A DNA stretch of 64,000 bases, from assembly GCA_017532885.1 (NCBI GenBank), contig JAFXIS010000039.1:1-64000 (forward strand), in the 5' to 3' direction. Of the stretch, positions 8,346 through 16,655 are shown piece by piece. Each line of letters starts with the position of its first letter. The stretch's first letter is position 1. The notes below the pieces were generated by a model. That model was not told the DNA's origin and did no database searches. It was given only the letters and a program-made list of their open reading frames with translations. The position numbers and the translations under genes were made by a program. This DNA comes from Alistipes sp. GTDB lineage: Bacteria > Bacteroidota > Bacteroidia > Bacteroidales > Rikenellaceae.

Positions 8346-9554
8346 ATGATTGTATTGGTTCTTAATTGCGGCTCATCGTCAATCAAGTATCAGGTAATTG
8401 ACATCAACGAGAGCAGCAACGCATTGTTGGCTAAAGGTTTGGTAGACCGCATCGGACTTCCCGAGGGCAGCCTTACACACAAACCCGTAGGAAAAGCAAA
8501 TTATGAGTGTGTAAAGAGTATCCCCAACCACACCGAGGGTATCAGCATGGTATTGGAGGCTTTGACCAACGCCGAGCATGGCGTTATCGCCGACCTATCG
8601 GAGGTTAAGGCCGTAGGTCACCGCGTAGCTCATGGTGGCGAGTTCTTCAACCAGAGCGTTGTGGTCGATGATGAGGCTAAGGCTAACATCCGCTCACTCT
8701 TCGAGATTGCACCTCTGCACAACCCTGCTAACCTTGAGGGTATTCTCTCTATCGACAAGGTTTTGCCGGGCGTTCCTCAGGTAGCGGTGTTCGACACATC
8801 ATTCCACCAGACAATTCCCGCAATCAACTATCTCTACGCATTGCCCGAGGAGTATTACAAGAAATATCGCGTGCGTAAGTATGGTTTCCACGGTACCAGC
8901 CATAAGTATGTTGCCAAGGTGGGCGCCGAGTTGGTTGGCTTGGATATCAATGCTTCAAAAATCATCACTTGCCACATCGGTAACGGAGGCTCTGTAACCG
9001 CGATTTTGAATGGTAAGTCATTCGACACCTCTATGGGCTTCTCTCCGCTCGATGGACTCGTAATGGGTACTCGTTGCGGTCAGGTTGATGCCAGCGCAAT
9101 CACCTTCATCGGTGAGCATGAGGGCATGAACTATGCCGAGCTCAATGCGATGATGAACAAGAAGTCGGGCGTATTGGGTATGACAGGTCTTTCGAGCGAC
9201 ATGCGTGATATCGACGATGCTTATGAGGCCGGTAACGAGAAGGCTATCGTAGCACGCGACATGTACTACAACCGCGTCAAGAAATTCGTTGGCGAGTATG
9301 CTGCCGAGATGGGAGGTGTAGACCTCGTAATCTTCACCGGCGGTGTTGGCGAAAACTCTTACGATTTGCGCGAATATGTATGCCGCAACATGGAGTTTAT
9401 GGGCATTAAGGTTGATGACGCGATTAACAAGGTTACACGCGGCACAAATACCATCCTCTCAACCGCAGACTCAAAGGTGAAGGTAGCTGTAATTGCTACA
9501 AACGAGGAGTTGGTAATCGCTACCGACACTTACAATTTGACAAAGAATTTATAA
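8346..9554 (+). CDS. ackA: Acetate kinase
   Basis: Interconverts acetyl phosphate + ADP and acetate + ATP, the energy-yielding end of acetate fermentation. It has 402 aa, the normal length. Family residues are visible: N-terminal LNCGSSSIKY, GHRVAHGG (substrate Arg), FDTSFHQT (catalytic Asp), HIGNGGSV, MGTRCG (catalytic Arg), LSSDMRD and the C-terminal TNEEL. After the catalytic Arg the usual SGDxDPA is CGQVDAS, a small divergence. It is followed after 24 bp by a phosphate acyltransferase gene rather than a canonical pta, so the downstream Ptb-like enzyme may supply its acyl phosphate. Confidence 0.96.
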   Translation: MIVLVLNCGSSSIKYQVIDINESSNALLAKGLVDRIGLPEGSLTHKPVGKANYECVKSIPNHTEGISMVLEALTNAEHGVIADLSEVKAVGHRVAHGGEFFNQSVVVDDEAKANIRSLFEIAPLHNPANLEGILSIDKVLPGVPQVAVFDTSFHQTIPAINYLYALPEEYYKKYRVRKYGFHGTSHKYVAKVGAELVGLDINASKIITCHIGNGGSVTAILNGKSFDTSMGFSPLDGLVMGTRCGQVDASAITFIGEHEGMNYAELNAMMNKKSGVLGMTGLSSDMRDIDDAYEAGNEKAIVARDMYYNRVKKFVGEYAAEMGGVDLVIFTGGVGENSYDLREYVCRNMEFMGIKVDDAINKVTRGTNTILSTADSKVKVAVIATNEELVIATDTYNLTKNL

Positions 9555-9578
9555 TTAAAGCTAAATAGAAATAAGATT

Positions 9579-10484
9579 ATGATTACTCATTTGACAGAGA
9601 TAGTTTCTGCCGCCGTAGCTCGCGGTAAGAAACGCCTTGCAGTAGCATATGGTCAGGATTCTCACACCCTTGAGGCTGTATATGATGCTTATAAGGAGGG
9701 TTTGGTTGAGCCTACTATATATGGTGACAAGGATATTATCGAGAAGGTTTGCGCCGAGTGCAATATCGACATCAACGCCTTCCGTATTATCGACGAGAAG
9801 GTTGATGTAAATTGCGTTCGTATGGCTGTAGCTTCAGTGGTTGCAGGCGATGCCGATGTTTTGATGAAGGGCTTGGTATCAACCGACAAATATATGCGTG
9901 GCATTTTGAACAAAGAGGCAGGCTTGGTACCTCCTAAGGGTATCTTGACCCATGTATCCATCATTGAGTTGCCCAGCTACCACAAGTTGCTCACAATTTC
10001 GGATGTTGCCATTATTCCTGCTCCCGACTTCAAGCAGAAGCAGCAGCAAATCAAGTTCTTGGCAGAGACTGCCAAATTGTTGGGCATTGACAATCCGAAG
10101 ATTGCATGTATCTCAGCTTCGGAGCAGGTATTGCCTACTGTTCCTTCGAACCTCGAGAGCGCTATCTTAGCAAAGATGGGCGACCGCGGACAGTTGGGTA
10201 ATGTTACCATAGACGGACCTCTTTCATTGGATGTAGCTCTCTATAAAGAGGTTGCCGAGCATAAGAAGGTTAAGGGTTCATCAGTTGCCGGAGATGCAGA
10301 TTGCTTGCTCTTCCCCAATATCGAGTCAGGAAATGTATTCTTCAAGGCTGCGACACATATCGGCGGTGGCGAGTTGGCTGCTATCGTTAAGGGTGCTAAG
10401 GTTCCATGCGTTCTCACCTCACGCGGTGACTCTGCATTGAGCAAGAAGTACTCTATCGCATTGGCTTGCTTGGCGGCACGCTAA
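9579..10484 (+). CDS. ptb: Phosphate butyryl/acetyltransferase (Ptb family)
   Basis: Moves an acyl group from CoA to phosphate (acyl-CoA + Pi to acyl phosphate + CoA) in the cytoplasm. The 301-aa length is that of phosphate butyryltransferase, shorter than classical Pta. Motifs include ADVLMKGLVST, AIIPAPDFKQK, VTIDGPLSLDVAL, GDADCLLFPNIESGN and the C-terminal VPCVLTSRGDS. It sits between acetate kinase and a butyrate-kinase-type gene, so it could feed either kinase. The acyl preference (acetyl, butyryl or branched-chain) cannot be read from sequence. Confidence 0.9.
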   Translation: MITHLTEIVSAAVARGKKRLAVAYGQDSHTLEAVYDAYKEGLVEPTIYGDKDIIEKVCAECNIDINAFRIIDEKVDVNCVRMAVASVVAGDADVLMKGLVSTDKYMRGILNKEAGLVPPKGILTHVSIIELPSYHKLLTISDVAIIPAPDFKQKQQQIKFLAETAKLLGIDNPKIACISASEQVLPTVPSNLESAILAKMGDRGQLGNVTIDGPLSLDVALYKEVAEHKKVKGSSVAGDADCLLFPNIESGNVFFKAATHIGGGELAAIVKGAKVPCVLTSRGDSALSKKYSIALACLAAR

Positions 10485-10536
10485 AAATTAGCTACACACT
10501 AAAAAATAGTTTGAAAAACCATTTATCAACCACAAT

Positions 10537-11676
10537 ATGGGAATTAACCTTACGCTAACGACAAAACCGGGCAAGGAGGAGAATGCTTTGACATTCGACA
10601 CAAGCCTTGTACATCGCTTTACAATATTGGCGATAAACACAGGCTCAACCTCCACTAAAATAGCTGTCTATCATGACGATACACCGGCTATGGAGATTTC
10701 GTTATCACACTCTACCGAGGAGTTGGCTCAATTTGAGTCGATACCGGCACAAGCCGAGTGGCGCAAGGAGGTTATCCTGAAGGCTTTGGAGGAGAACAAC
10801 ATCGCAATCGACACTCTTTCGGCAGTCATAGGTCGTGGAGGATTGCTGCGCCCAATCGAAAGTGGCGTATATATCGTTACCGATGCGATGGTTGAGGAGT
10901 TGCGTACAACATCTCAGCAGCACGCCTCAAATCTTAGCGCCCCCATTGCAGCCCAAATTGCTGCAATGGGCGGTGTTATGGCATATATTGCCGACCCCGT
11001 TGTTGTAGATGAGTTGATGGATGTAGCGCGCCTTAGCGGCATAAAGCAGATTCCGCGTTGTTCAATCTTCCACGCCCTGAACCAAAAGGCTACAGCACGA
11101 CTCTATGCCGAGCAGATTGGCACCCCCTACGAGGAGTTAAACCTTGTGGTTGCACATTTGGGTGGAGGTATTTCGGTTGCGGCTCATCGCAAAGGTCTTG
11201 TTATCGACTGCAATAATGCACTCGACGGCGAGGGTCCAATTGCACCGGAGCGCGCCGGAACAATTCCTGCCGGAGCTTTGATAGACCTCTGCTATTCGGG
11301 GCAATACTCAAAGAAGGAGGCGCGTGCGCTATTGGTTGGCAAGGGTGGACTTGTAGCACTTACGGGCAGCAACTCGGTAAAGGATATTATGCAACGCGCC
11401 GAAGCGGGTGACGCAGAGGCAAAATCGGCTATTGATGCCATGATATATACCGTGGCAAAGCAGATTGGCCAGATGGCCGTAAGCCTGCATGGCGAGGTCG
11501 ATGCCATACTCCTTACGGGAGGTATTGCACACAGCAAGGTCATCACCGAGGCTATCAGCGACTATTGCCGTTTCTTGGCCCCCATCGAGGTATATCCGGG
11601 CGAGAACGAGTTGCAAGCCTTGGCTATGAATGCCCTTAGAGTATTACGCGGCGAGATGACCGCTAAAAACTATTAA
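10537..11676 (+). CDS. buk: Butyrate kinase (branched or short-chain acyl kinase)
   Basis: Converts butyryl phosphate (or another short acyl phosphate) + ADP to the acid + ATP. It belongs to the acetate kinase/Hsc70/actin fold family. Motifs seen are AINTGSTSTKIAV near residues 32-44, HALNQKATARLYA, VVAHLGGGISVAAH and DGEGPIAPERAGTIPAG. At 379 aa it is longer than usual because about 27 residues precede the first beta strand. The ATG at 10537 is the only good ATG; a TTG at 10585 would remove most of the extension. It overlaps the aroQ start by one base (TAATG), which implies coupled translation. Confidence 0.92.
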   Translation: MGINLTLTTKPGKEENALTFDTSLVHRFTILAINTGSTSTKIAVYHDDTPAMEISLSHSTEELAQFESIPAQAEWRKEVILKALEENNIAIDTLSAVIGRGGLLRPIESGVYIVTDAMVEELRTTSQQHASNLSAPIAAQIAAMGGVMAYIADPVVVDELMDVARLSGIKQIPRCSIFHALNQKATARLYAEQIGTPYEELNLVVAHLGGGISVAAHRKGLVIDCNNALDGEGPIAPERAGTIPAGALIDLCYSGQYSKKEARALLVGKGGLVALTGSNSVKDIMQRAEAGDAEAKSAIDAMIYTVAKQIGQMAVSLHGEVDAILLTGGIAHSKVITEAISDYCRFLAPIEVYPGENELQALAMNALRVLRGEMTAKNY

Positions 11677-12101
11677 TGATGAAGAAGTTTCTTATTCTCA
11701 ACGGCCCCAACCTCAATTTGCAGGGCAAACGCGATGTAAACATATATGGTTCAACCACTTTCGAGGAGTATATCGCCACTCTCGCCGAGCGTTATATCGG
11801 CCGCGTAGAGTTCGACTATTTCCAGTCGAATATCGAGGGCGAACTGATTAACGCCATACATCAAAGTGTCGGTCGTTACGATGGTATTGTGCTCAATGCC
11901 GGAGGTTATACCCACACCTCGGTTGCTTTGCGCGACGCCATTTCGGCCGTTGCGACACCCGTTGTCGAGGTACATATATCATCGATATTGGCGCGCGAGG
12001 AGTTCCGCCATATCTCGATGATAGCCCCCGTAGCCAAAGGCTCGATTATGGGCTTCGGCCTGGACTCATATCGTTTGGGCGTCGAGGCTTTGTTGGGATA
12101 G
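11676..12101 (+). CDS. aroQ: Type II 3-dehydroquinate dehydratase
   Basis: Dehydrates 3-dehydroquinate in the shikimate pathway. It is a 141-aa, normally dodecameric type II enzyme. Active-site features are present: NGPNLNLQGKR with the catalytic Tyr in NIYG, QSNIEGELI, LNAGGYTHTSVALRDA, VEVHISS (catalytic His) and the Arg in AREEFRH. The ATG overlaps the buk stop by one base, and a second ATG follows at 11679. The pathway is unrelated to acyl kinases, so the coupling is probably an accident of gene order. A symmetric terminator follows. Confidence 0.95.
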   Translation: MMKKFLILNGPNLNLQGKRDVNIYGSTTFEEYIATLAERYIGRVEFDYFQSNIEGELINAIHQSVGRYDGIVLNAGGYTHTSVALRDAISAVATPVVEVHISSILAREEFRHISMIAPVAKGSIMGFGLDSYRLGVEALLG

Positions 12102-12116
12102 GGAGAATTATGCAAT

Positions 12117-12156
12117 AAAAAAACAGCCAAGTACCGCGGTACTTGGCTGTTTTTTT
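12117..12156. terminator. Bidirectional terminator between aroQ and argH
   Basis: Perfect 40-bp palindrome: 7 A, CAGCCAAGTACC / GGTACTTGGCTG, 7 T, centred at 12136/12137. The A/T flanks give a U-run in both directions, which fits the two converging genes. Confidence 0.95.
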
Positions 12157-12170
12157 ATCTCACCGACTAT

Positions 12171-13499
12171 CTATTCCATCAAGCGGTGTTCTGCCTCCAG
12201 AGCCTCGGCATAATCGAACTTGTGACGCTCAAATTTTGCCACAATCTGATTCAAGCATAAGTTACCAATACTACCCTCATGAGTATGATTCAGTTCACGC
12301 CCGTCATGCTCGTAGGTGCCATTCTGCACGCGCATACCAACCTCGCGATAGGCATCACGGAACGGCACACCCTGCGCTACGGCATCATTCACATCCTCGA
12401 CCGTAAAGAGGTATTTATACTTCTCATCCGCGAGAATATCGCGATTAATCCACATCTGCGAAATACCTGCCTCAGCCATACGCAAAACATCGGCAATCTC
12501 CTTAAATGCCGGCACATAAATCTCTTTTGTGAGCTGCATATCGCGGAAATATCCCGACGGCAGGTTGGTCATAATGAGCGTCACCTCCATAGGCTGCGCC
12601 TGCATGCGGTTACACTTGGCACGAATCAACTCAAAAATATCGGGATTCTTCTTGTGAGGCATGATACTTGAGCCCGTAGTAAAGGCGTCGGGCAGCTTCA
12701 CAAAACCGAAGTTCGCACACGAATAGAGGCATACATCTTGCGCCAAGCGACCTACGGTAGCAGCTACGGCAGCAATTGCAGTCAAGACAGTACGCTCGGT
12801 CTTTCCACGCTGCATCTGGGCATACATCGAGTTATATGCCAAATCCTCGAAGCCGAGCAGACGGGTTGTCATCGTGCGATTCAGCGGCACCGACGAGCCA
12901 TAGCCTGCACCCGAGCCTAAAGGATTTGTATTCACCAAATCGTAGGCTACGCGAAGCATCAACAAATCATCTGCTAAAGCCTCGGCATAGGCACTGAGCC
13001 ACATACCAAACGACGAAGGCATAGCCACCTGCTGATGAGTGTAGCCCGGCATCAGCACATCCTTATACTCCTCGGCTTTTGCCATCAAAGCCTTAAACAA
13101 CGCCTCCACGCCCTCTTGCAGGGCAATAAGTGCGCTACGCGAAAAGAGTTTCAAATCGACCATTACCTGGTCGTTACGCGAACGGCCTGTATGGATACGC
13201 TTTCCGGCATCGCCACATCGCTCGGTGAGCATAAACTCCACCTGCGAATGAACATCTTCGACACCCTCCTCGATTGCGAACTCGCCACGCTGCACCTCGG
13301 CATATATCTCTTTCAGTCCCTTCGAAAGTGCCTCGGCATCTTCGGTCGAAAGCAGGCCTATCGAATGCAACATCTTCATATGGGCCATATTACCAAGTAC
13401 ATCCGCCTCGGCAAGATATAAATCCAACTCGCGGTCGCGCCCTACGGTAAACTCCTCTACAAACGCATCGGTCGCAAAACCTTTATCCCAAAGTTTCAT
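12171..13499 (-). CDS. argH: Argininosuccinate lyase
   Basis: Cleaves argininosuccinate to arginine and fumarate, the last step of arginine synthesis. It is 442 aa. It has the fumarase/aspartase superfamily signature GSSIMPHKKNPD with the catalytic Ser, TGRSRNDQVMVD, and the N-terminal KLWDKGFATD typical of ArgH. It is the distal gene of the leftward arg cluster, separated from the upstream deacylase gene by 166 bp that hold an inverted-repeat element. The spacing suggests partial transcriptional separation, but no clear promoter is visible. Confidence 0.96.
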   Translation of the reverse strand: MKLWDKGFATDAFVEEFTVGRDRELDLYLAEADVLGNMAHMKMLHSIGLLSTEDAEALSKGLKEIYAEVQRGEFAIEEGVEDVHSQVEFMLTERCGDAGKRIHTGRSRNDQVMVDLKLFSRSALIALQEGVEALFKALMAKAEEYKDVLMPGYTHQQVAMPSSFGMWLSAYAEALADDLLMLRVAYDLVNTNPLGSGAGYGSSVPLNRTMTTRLLGFEDLAYNSMYAQMQRGKTERTVLTAIAAVAATVGRLAQDVCLYSCANFGFVKLPDAFTTGSSIMPHKKNPDIFELIRAKCNRMQAQPMEVTLIMTNLPSGYFRDMQLTKEIYVPAFKEIADVLRMAEAGISQMWINRDILADEKYKYLFTVEDVNDAVAQGVPFRDAYREVGMRVQNGTYEHDGRELNHTHEGSIGNLCLNQIVAKFERHKFDYAEALEAEHRLME

Positions 13500-13540
13500 A
13501 TCGTGTAAAAATTTTTATTTCAATTTCGGAATTATATAGC

Positions 13541-13664
13541 TTAATGTTGTTAAGCGTCATTCTGAGCATTTGTTTTTAGACTCTCGCGGTCGCATTCGCT
13601 CCCTCAGAGTGACGGAAAAACAAATGCGTGAGAATCTCAATTCATTTTTGAGGTACAACATTAA
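13541..13664. repeat. Intergenic repeat, copy 1 (A-B-C...A'-B'-C' topology)
   Basis: Outer inverted repeat TTAATGTTGT (13541-13550) / ACAACATTAA (13655-13664). Inside it, three arm pairs occur in parallel rather than nested order. A is 13556-13566 with A' 13603-13613 (one mismatch), B is 13566-13577 with B' 13616-13627 (perfect, 12 bp), and C is 13578-13585 with C' 13630-13637 (one mismatch). The right end abuts the stop codon of the argE-like gene (13666-13668). Related copies occur at 19637-19719 and 48136-48209. Confidence 0.8.
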
Positions 13665-13665
13665 A

Positions 13666-14727
13666 CTATAAATTATGTTTCAATTTCAGTCCATCGAGCA
13701 ATGCCCGATAGAGCGCCATCGCCTCCTCAACCTCCGACAGCAATATATATTCGTCAGCCGTATGCGAGCGGGCACTATCGCCCGGGCCGATTTTCAGCGT
13801 AGGAAATGGCATAACCGCCTGATTTGAAAGCGTAGGCGAGCCAAAAGGCACTCTGCCCATAGCCATAAGTCGCTTGACCGCAGGATGCTCAACCGACAAA
13901 GCCGAAGAGTTCAAATGAGTAGAGCGAGGCTTCACATCGCACTCCACATGGCGCGCAATCTCCTCCACGACCTCTTGATTCGTATAACACTCATTTACCC
14001 TGACATCGACCACAAACCTACACTCCGCAGGCACTACATTATGCTGTGTACCCGCTTCGATAACAGTAACCGACATCTTCACATCGCCAAGCAGGGGCGA
14101 TACTCGCTCGAAATGGTAATTCCTAAACCATTCGATATCACGCAGAGCCTTATATATGGCATTCTCGCCCTCCTCGCGTGCTGCATGTCCCGATTTTCCG
14201 CGTGCCACACAATCCAACACCAAAAGACCGCGCTCAGCCACAGCCGGTTGCAGAGATGTAGGCTCTCCAACGATAGCAAAATCAATCTCTCCCAACGCGG
14301 GCAAAACAGCTCGCACGCCATTCACGCCCGTAACCTCTTCCTCTGCCGAGGCAAGGAAAATAAGGTTATAGGGCTGCTCGGTAGTAGCCAAACGAACAAA
14401 TGTGGCCAACAACGCCACCACACTGCCGCCATCGTCATTGCTGCCCAAGCCGTACAAGCGACCATTCTCAACCACAGCCTCAAACGGATTACGCACCCAC
14501 GCCGAATTGGGTTTTACGGTATCGATATGAGCATCGAGCAGAATTGTCGGTTTTGCCGTATCGTGCGCCCATGCCTCTGCCCAGACATTATTACCCTTAC
14601 GCTGAGGTTCAAAGCCCAATGCACGCAACTCTGCCTCGATGATATCAGCAACCCTGCCCTCCTCGCGCGACGGCGAAGGGGTGGTAATCATCTGCTTTAA
14701 TAGCGATATAGCTCTCTCTGTCTGCAT
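13666..14727 (-). CDS. argE: M20 deacylase of arginine synthesis (ArgE-like)
   Basis: A 353-aa M20 zinc hydrolase. Metal-site motifs are DAHIDTVKP, GSNDDGGS, SAEEEVTG (catalytic Glu pair), VGEPTS and the C-terminal SHTADE His. It starts 2 bp after the argB stop (minus strand), so its role is in arginine synthesis. In Bacteroidetes the carbamoyltransferase is known to act on N-acylated ornithine. The deacylase therefore probably removes the acetyl or succinyl group from acyl-citrulline rather than acyl-ornithine, which is an inference from the phylum. A DapE-type activity is less likely given the context. Confidence 0.88.
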   Translation of the reverse strand: MQTERAISLLKQMITTPSPSREEGRVADIIEAELRALGFEPQRKGNNVWAEAWAHDTAKPTILLDAHIDTVKPNSAWVRNPFEAVVENGRLYGLGSNDDGGSVVALLATFVRLATTEQPYNLIFLASAEEEVTGVNGVRAVLPALGEIDFAIVGEPTSLQPAVAERGLLVLDCVARGKSGHAAREEGENAIYKALRDIEWFRNYHFERVSPLLGDVKMSVTVIEAGTQHNVVPAECRFVVDVRVNECYTNQEVVEEIARHVECDVKPRSTHLNSSALSVEHPAVKRLMAMGRVPFGSPTLSNQAVMPFPTLKIGPGDSARSHTADEYILLSEVEEAMALYRALLDGLKLKHNL

Positions 14728-14729
14728 AG

Positions 14730-15494
14730 TTACTCCTTAACGACAACTGTTCCACCCGAAAGATTTTCAGGGGAAGTGATACGCACAGCACCAACACCTG
14801 CGTCAATAGTTTTATAGGCGTTATCAATCTTGGGAATCATTCCCGAATGTATTTTATTTTCAGCCTTTAGCTCAGCGTAAAGCGTAGGTGTAATCTTCTT
14901 AATAAGCGACTGCGGGTCATCTACATCCATCAGTACGCCCGCCTTATCGAGCGTAAAGACCAACTCCACATCGGCAAAGTCCGACAAGCCGACAGCCACA
15001 GCCGAGGCGACACTATCGGCATTTGTGTTGAGTAGCTCGCCCTCCTTTGAGAAGGTTATGGGCGACACTACGGGCGTAATGTCTTTTTCGATGAGCATCG
15101 CCAGCACCTCGCCATTGGCTTTATCGACATCGCCCACAAAACCCCAATCGATATCCTTCACCTCGCGACGCTTCGACTCCACAATCGCCATATCGCAACC
15201 CGACAGTCCGCACGCATTTACACCACGCGCCTGCAAAGCCACAACAACCCGCTTATTTGCCAAGCCGGCATAAGCCATAACGGCAATATCGAGTGTAGCT
15301 TTGTCGGTTATGCGGCGCCCCTCGTGCATCTTGACCTCAACGCCTAACTGCTCTGCCAAACGAGAACCCATAACGCCTCCGCCATGCACCAAAACAAACT
15401 TCTCGTCAAGCGAAGCGAGGCTATCGCAAAGCGATGATAGCACCTCGCCATTCTCGATAAGTTTGCCGCCTATTTTTATAACTTTTACCTTCAT
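14730..15494 (-). CDS. argB: Acetylglutamate kinase
   Basis: Phosphorylates the gamma-carboxyl of N-acylglutamate, the second step of arginine synthesis. It is 254 aa from the ATG at 15494, chosen because MKVKVIKIGG begins the amino acid kinase fold; an upstream in-frame start would add 16 residues overlapping argD. Motifs are KIGGKLI, LVHGGG, NTNADSVA and KIHSGMIPKI near the C-terminus. There are 4 bp between the argD stop and this ATG. The C-terminal KIxxGM segment is the usual ATP site region. Feedback by arginine cannot be judged because the N-terminal helix typical of Arg-sensitive enzymes is absent. Confidence 0.94.
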   Translation of the reverse strand: MKVKVIKIGGKLIENGEVLSSLCDSLASLDEKFVLVHGGGVMGSRLAEQLGVEVKMHEGRRITDKATLDIAVMAYAGLANKRVVVALQARGVNACGLSGCDMAIVESKRREVKDIDWGFVGDVDKANGEVLAMLIEKDITPVVSPITFSKEGELLNTNADSVASAVAVGLSDFADVELVFTLDKAGVLMDVDDPQSLIKKITPTLYAELKAENKIHSGMIPKIDNAYKTIDAGVGAVRITSPENLSGGTVVVKE

Positions 15495-15498
15495 ATCA

Positions 15499-16638
15499 CT
15501 ACATTCCAAGTTCCTGTGCCGTTGCCTTAAAGGCCTCCACAAAGCGCGCTACCTCCTTTTCGCCAATCATAAGCGGTGGCAATAAGCGAAGGGTATATTT
15601 ACCGCTCAAACCCGTCATTATATGATGCTTCTCGCGCAATAGCTTGCGGAAATCGGCCTGCGGAACACTCAAATCGATGCCAATCATCAAACCGCGACCG
15701 CGCACATCCTCTACGCCACTCACGCCCTGAATGCCCTCGACAATCTTCTCGCCCATCTTGCGAGCATTTTCAATCAAGCCCTCACTCCTGACTACCTCTG
15801 CCACAGCAATAGCCGCAGCACACGCCAAATGACTACCTCCGAAAGTTGTACCGAGCATACCCTTCTTTGCCGGAATTTCGGGCGAGATAACGATTGCACC
15901 AACCGGAAAACCATTGGCAATACCCTTTGCCATCGAAACAATATCCGCCTTAACACCCGACCACTGATGTGCAAAGAAGCGGCCGCTACGACCATAGCCC
16001 GACTGCACCTCGTCCATTATGAGCAGCGTTCCCGTAGCGTCGCACACCTCGCGCGCCGTAAGCAGAAACTCATCACTTGCCATCTGAATACCGCCCACGC
16101 CCTGAATAGGCTCGATAATTACGGCAGCATATTCGCCCTTTTGCAACTCCGACTTCAAAGCCTCACAATCGTTTAGCGCAATAAACGACACCTTATCTGT
16201 CTGATTTACGGGAGCCTGAATTGCGGGGTTATCCGTTACCGCCACAGCCATACTTGTACGACCATGGAAAGCCCCCTTTATAGCCAACACACGCTCACGG
16301 CCCGTAGTAAATGATGCCAACTTCAAAGCATTTTCGTTAGCCTCGGCGCCGCTATTACATAGGAACAGCGAATAATCCTCGTACCCCTCGGCAAGCACGC
16401 CAATCTTCTCCGCCAACTCCGCCTGCAACGAGTTAATAACGGCATTTGAATAAAATCCTATATTTGAAAGTTGCTCGGTTATGCGCTTCACATAATGAGG
16501 ATGCGAGTGTCCAATCGAAATCACAGCGTGACCGCCATAAAAATCGAGGTACTCCACACCATTTTTATCCCACAGATAAGCACCCTCAGCCTTTACAGGC
16601 TCCATATCGAGCAACGAGTATACATCAAAGAGTTTCAT
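15499..16638 (-). CDS. argD: Acylornithine aminotransferase
   Basis: PLP-dependent class III aminotransferase of 379 aa, converting N-acylglutamate semialdehyde to N-acylornithine. Visible motifs are SGAEANENALKLA, FHGRTSMAVA, VIIEPIQGVGGI, MDEVQSGYGRSG (cofactor Asp) and MAKGIANGFPVGA with the Schiff-base Lys. Ornithine/acetylornithine aminotransferases cannot be separated by sequence alone, but the placement between argC and argB settles the pathway. It lies 17 bp after argC. Confidence 0.94.
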   Translation of the reverse strand: MKLFDVYSLLDMEPVKAEGAYLWDKNGVEYLDFYGGHAVISIGHSHPHYVKRITEQLSNIGFYSNAVINSLQAELAEKIGVLAEGYEDYSLFLCNSGAEANENALKLASFTTGRERVLAIKGAFHGRTSMAVAVTDNPAIQAPVNQTDKVSFIALNDCEALKSELQKGEYAAVIIEPIQGVGGIQMASDEFLLTAREVCDATGTLLIMDEVQSGYGRSGRFFAHQWSGVKADIVSMAKGIANGFPVGAIVISPEIPAKKGMLGTTFGGSHLACAAAIAVAEVVRSEGLIENARKMGEKIVEGIQGVSGVEDVRGRGLMIGIDLSVPQADFRKLLREKHHIMTGLSGKYTLRLLPPLMIGEKEVARFVEAFKATAQELGM

Positions 16639-16655
16639 CTTTCACAGAGTTTATA

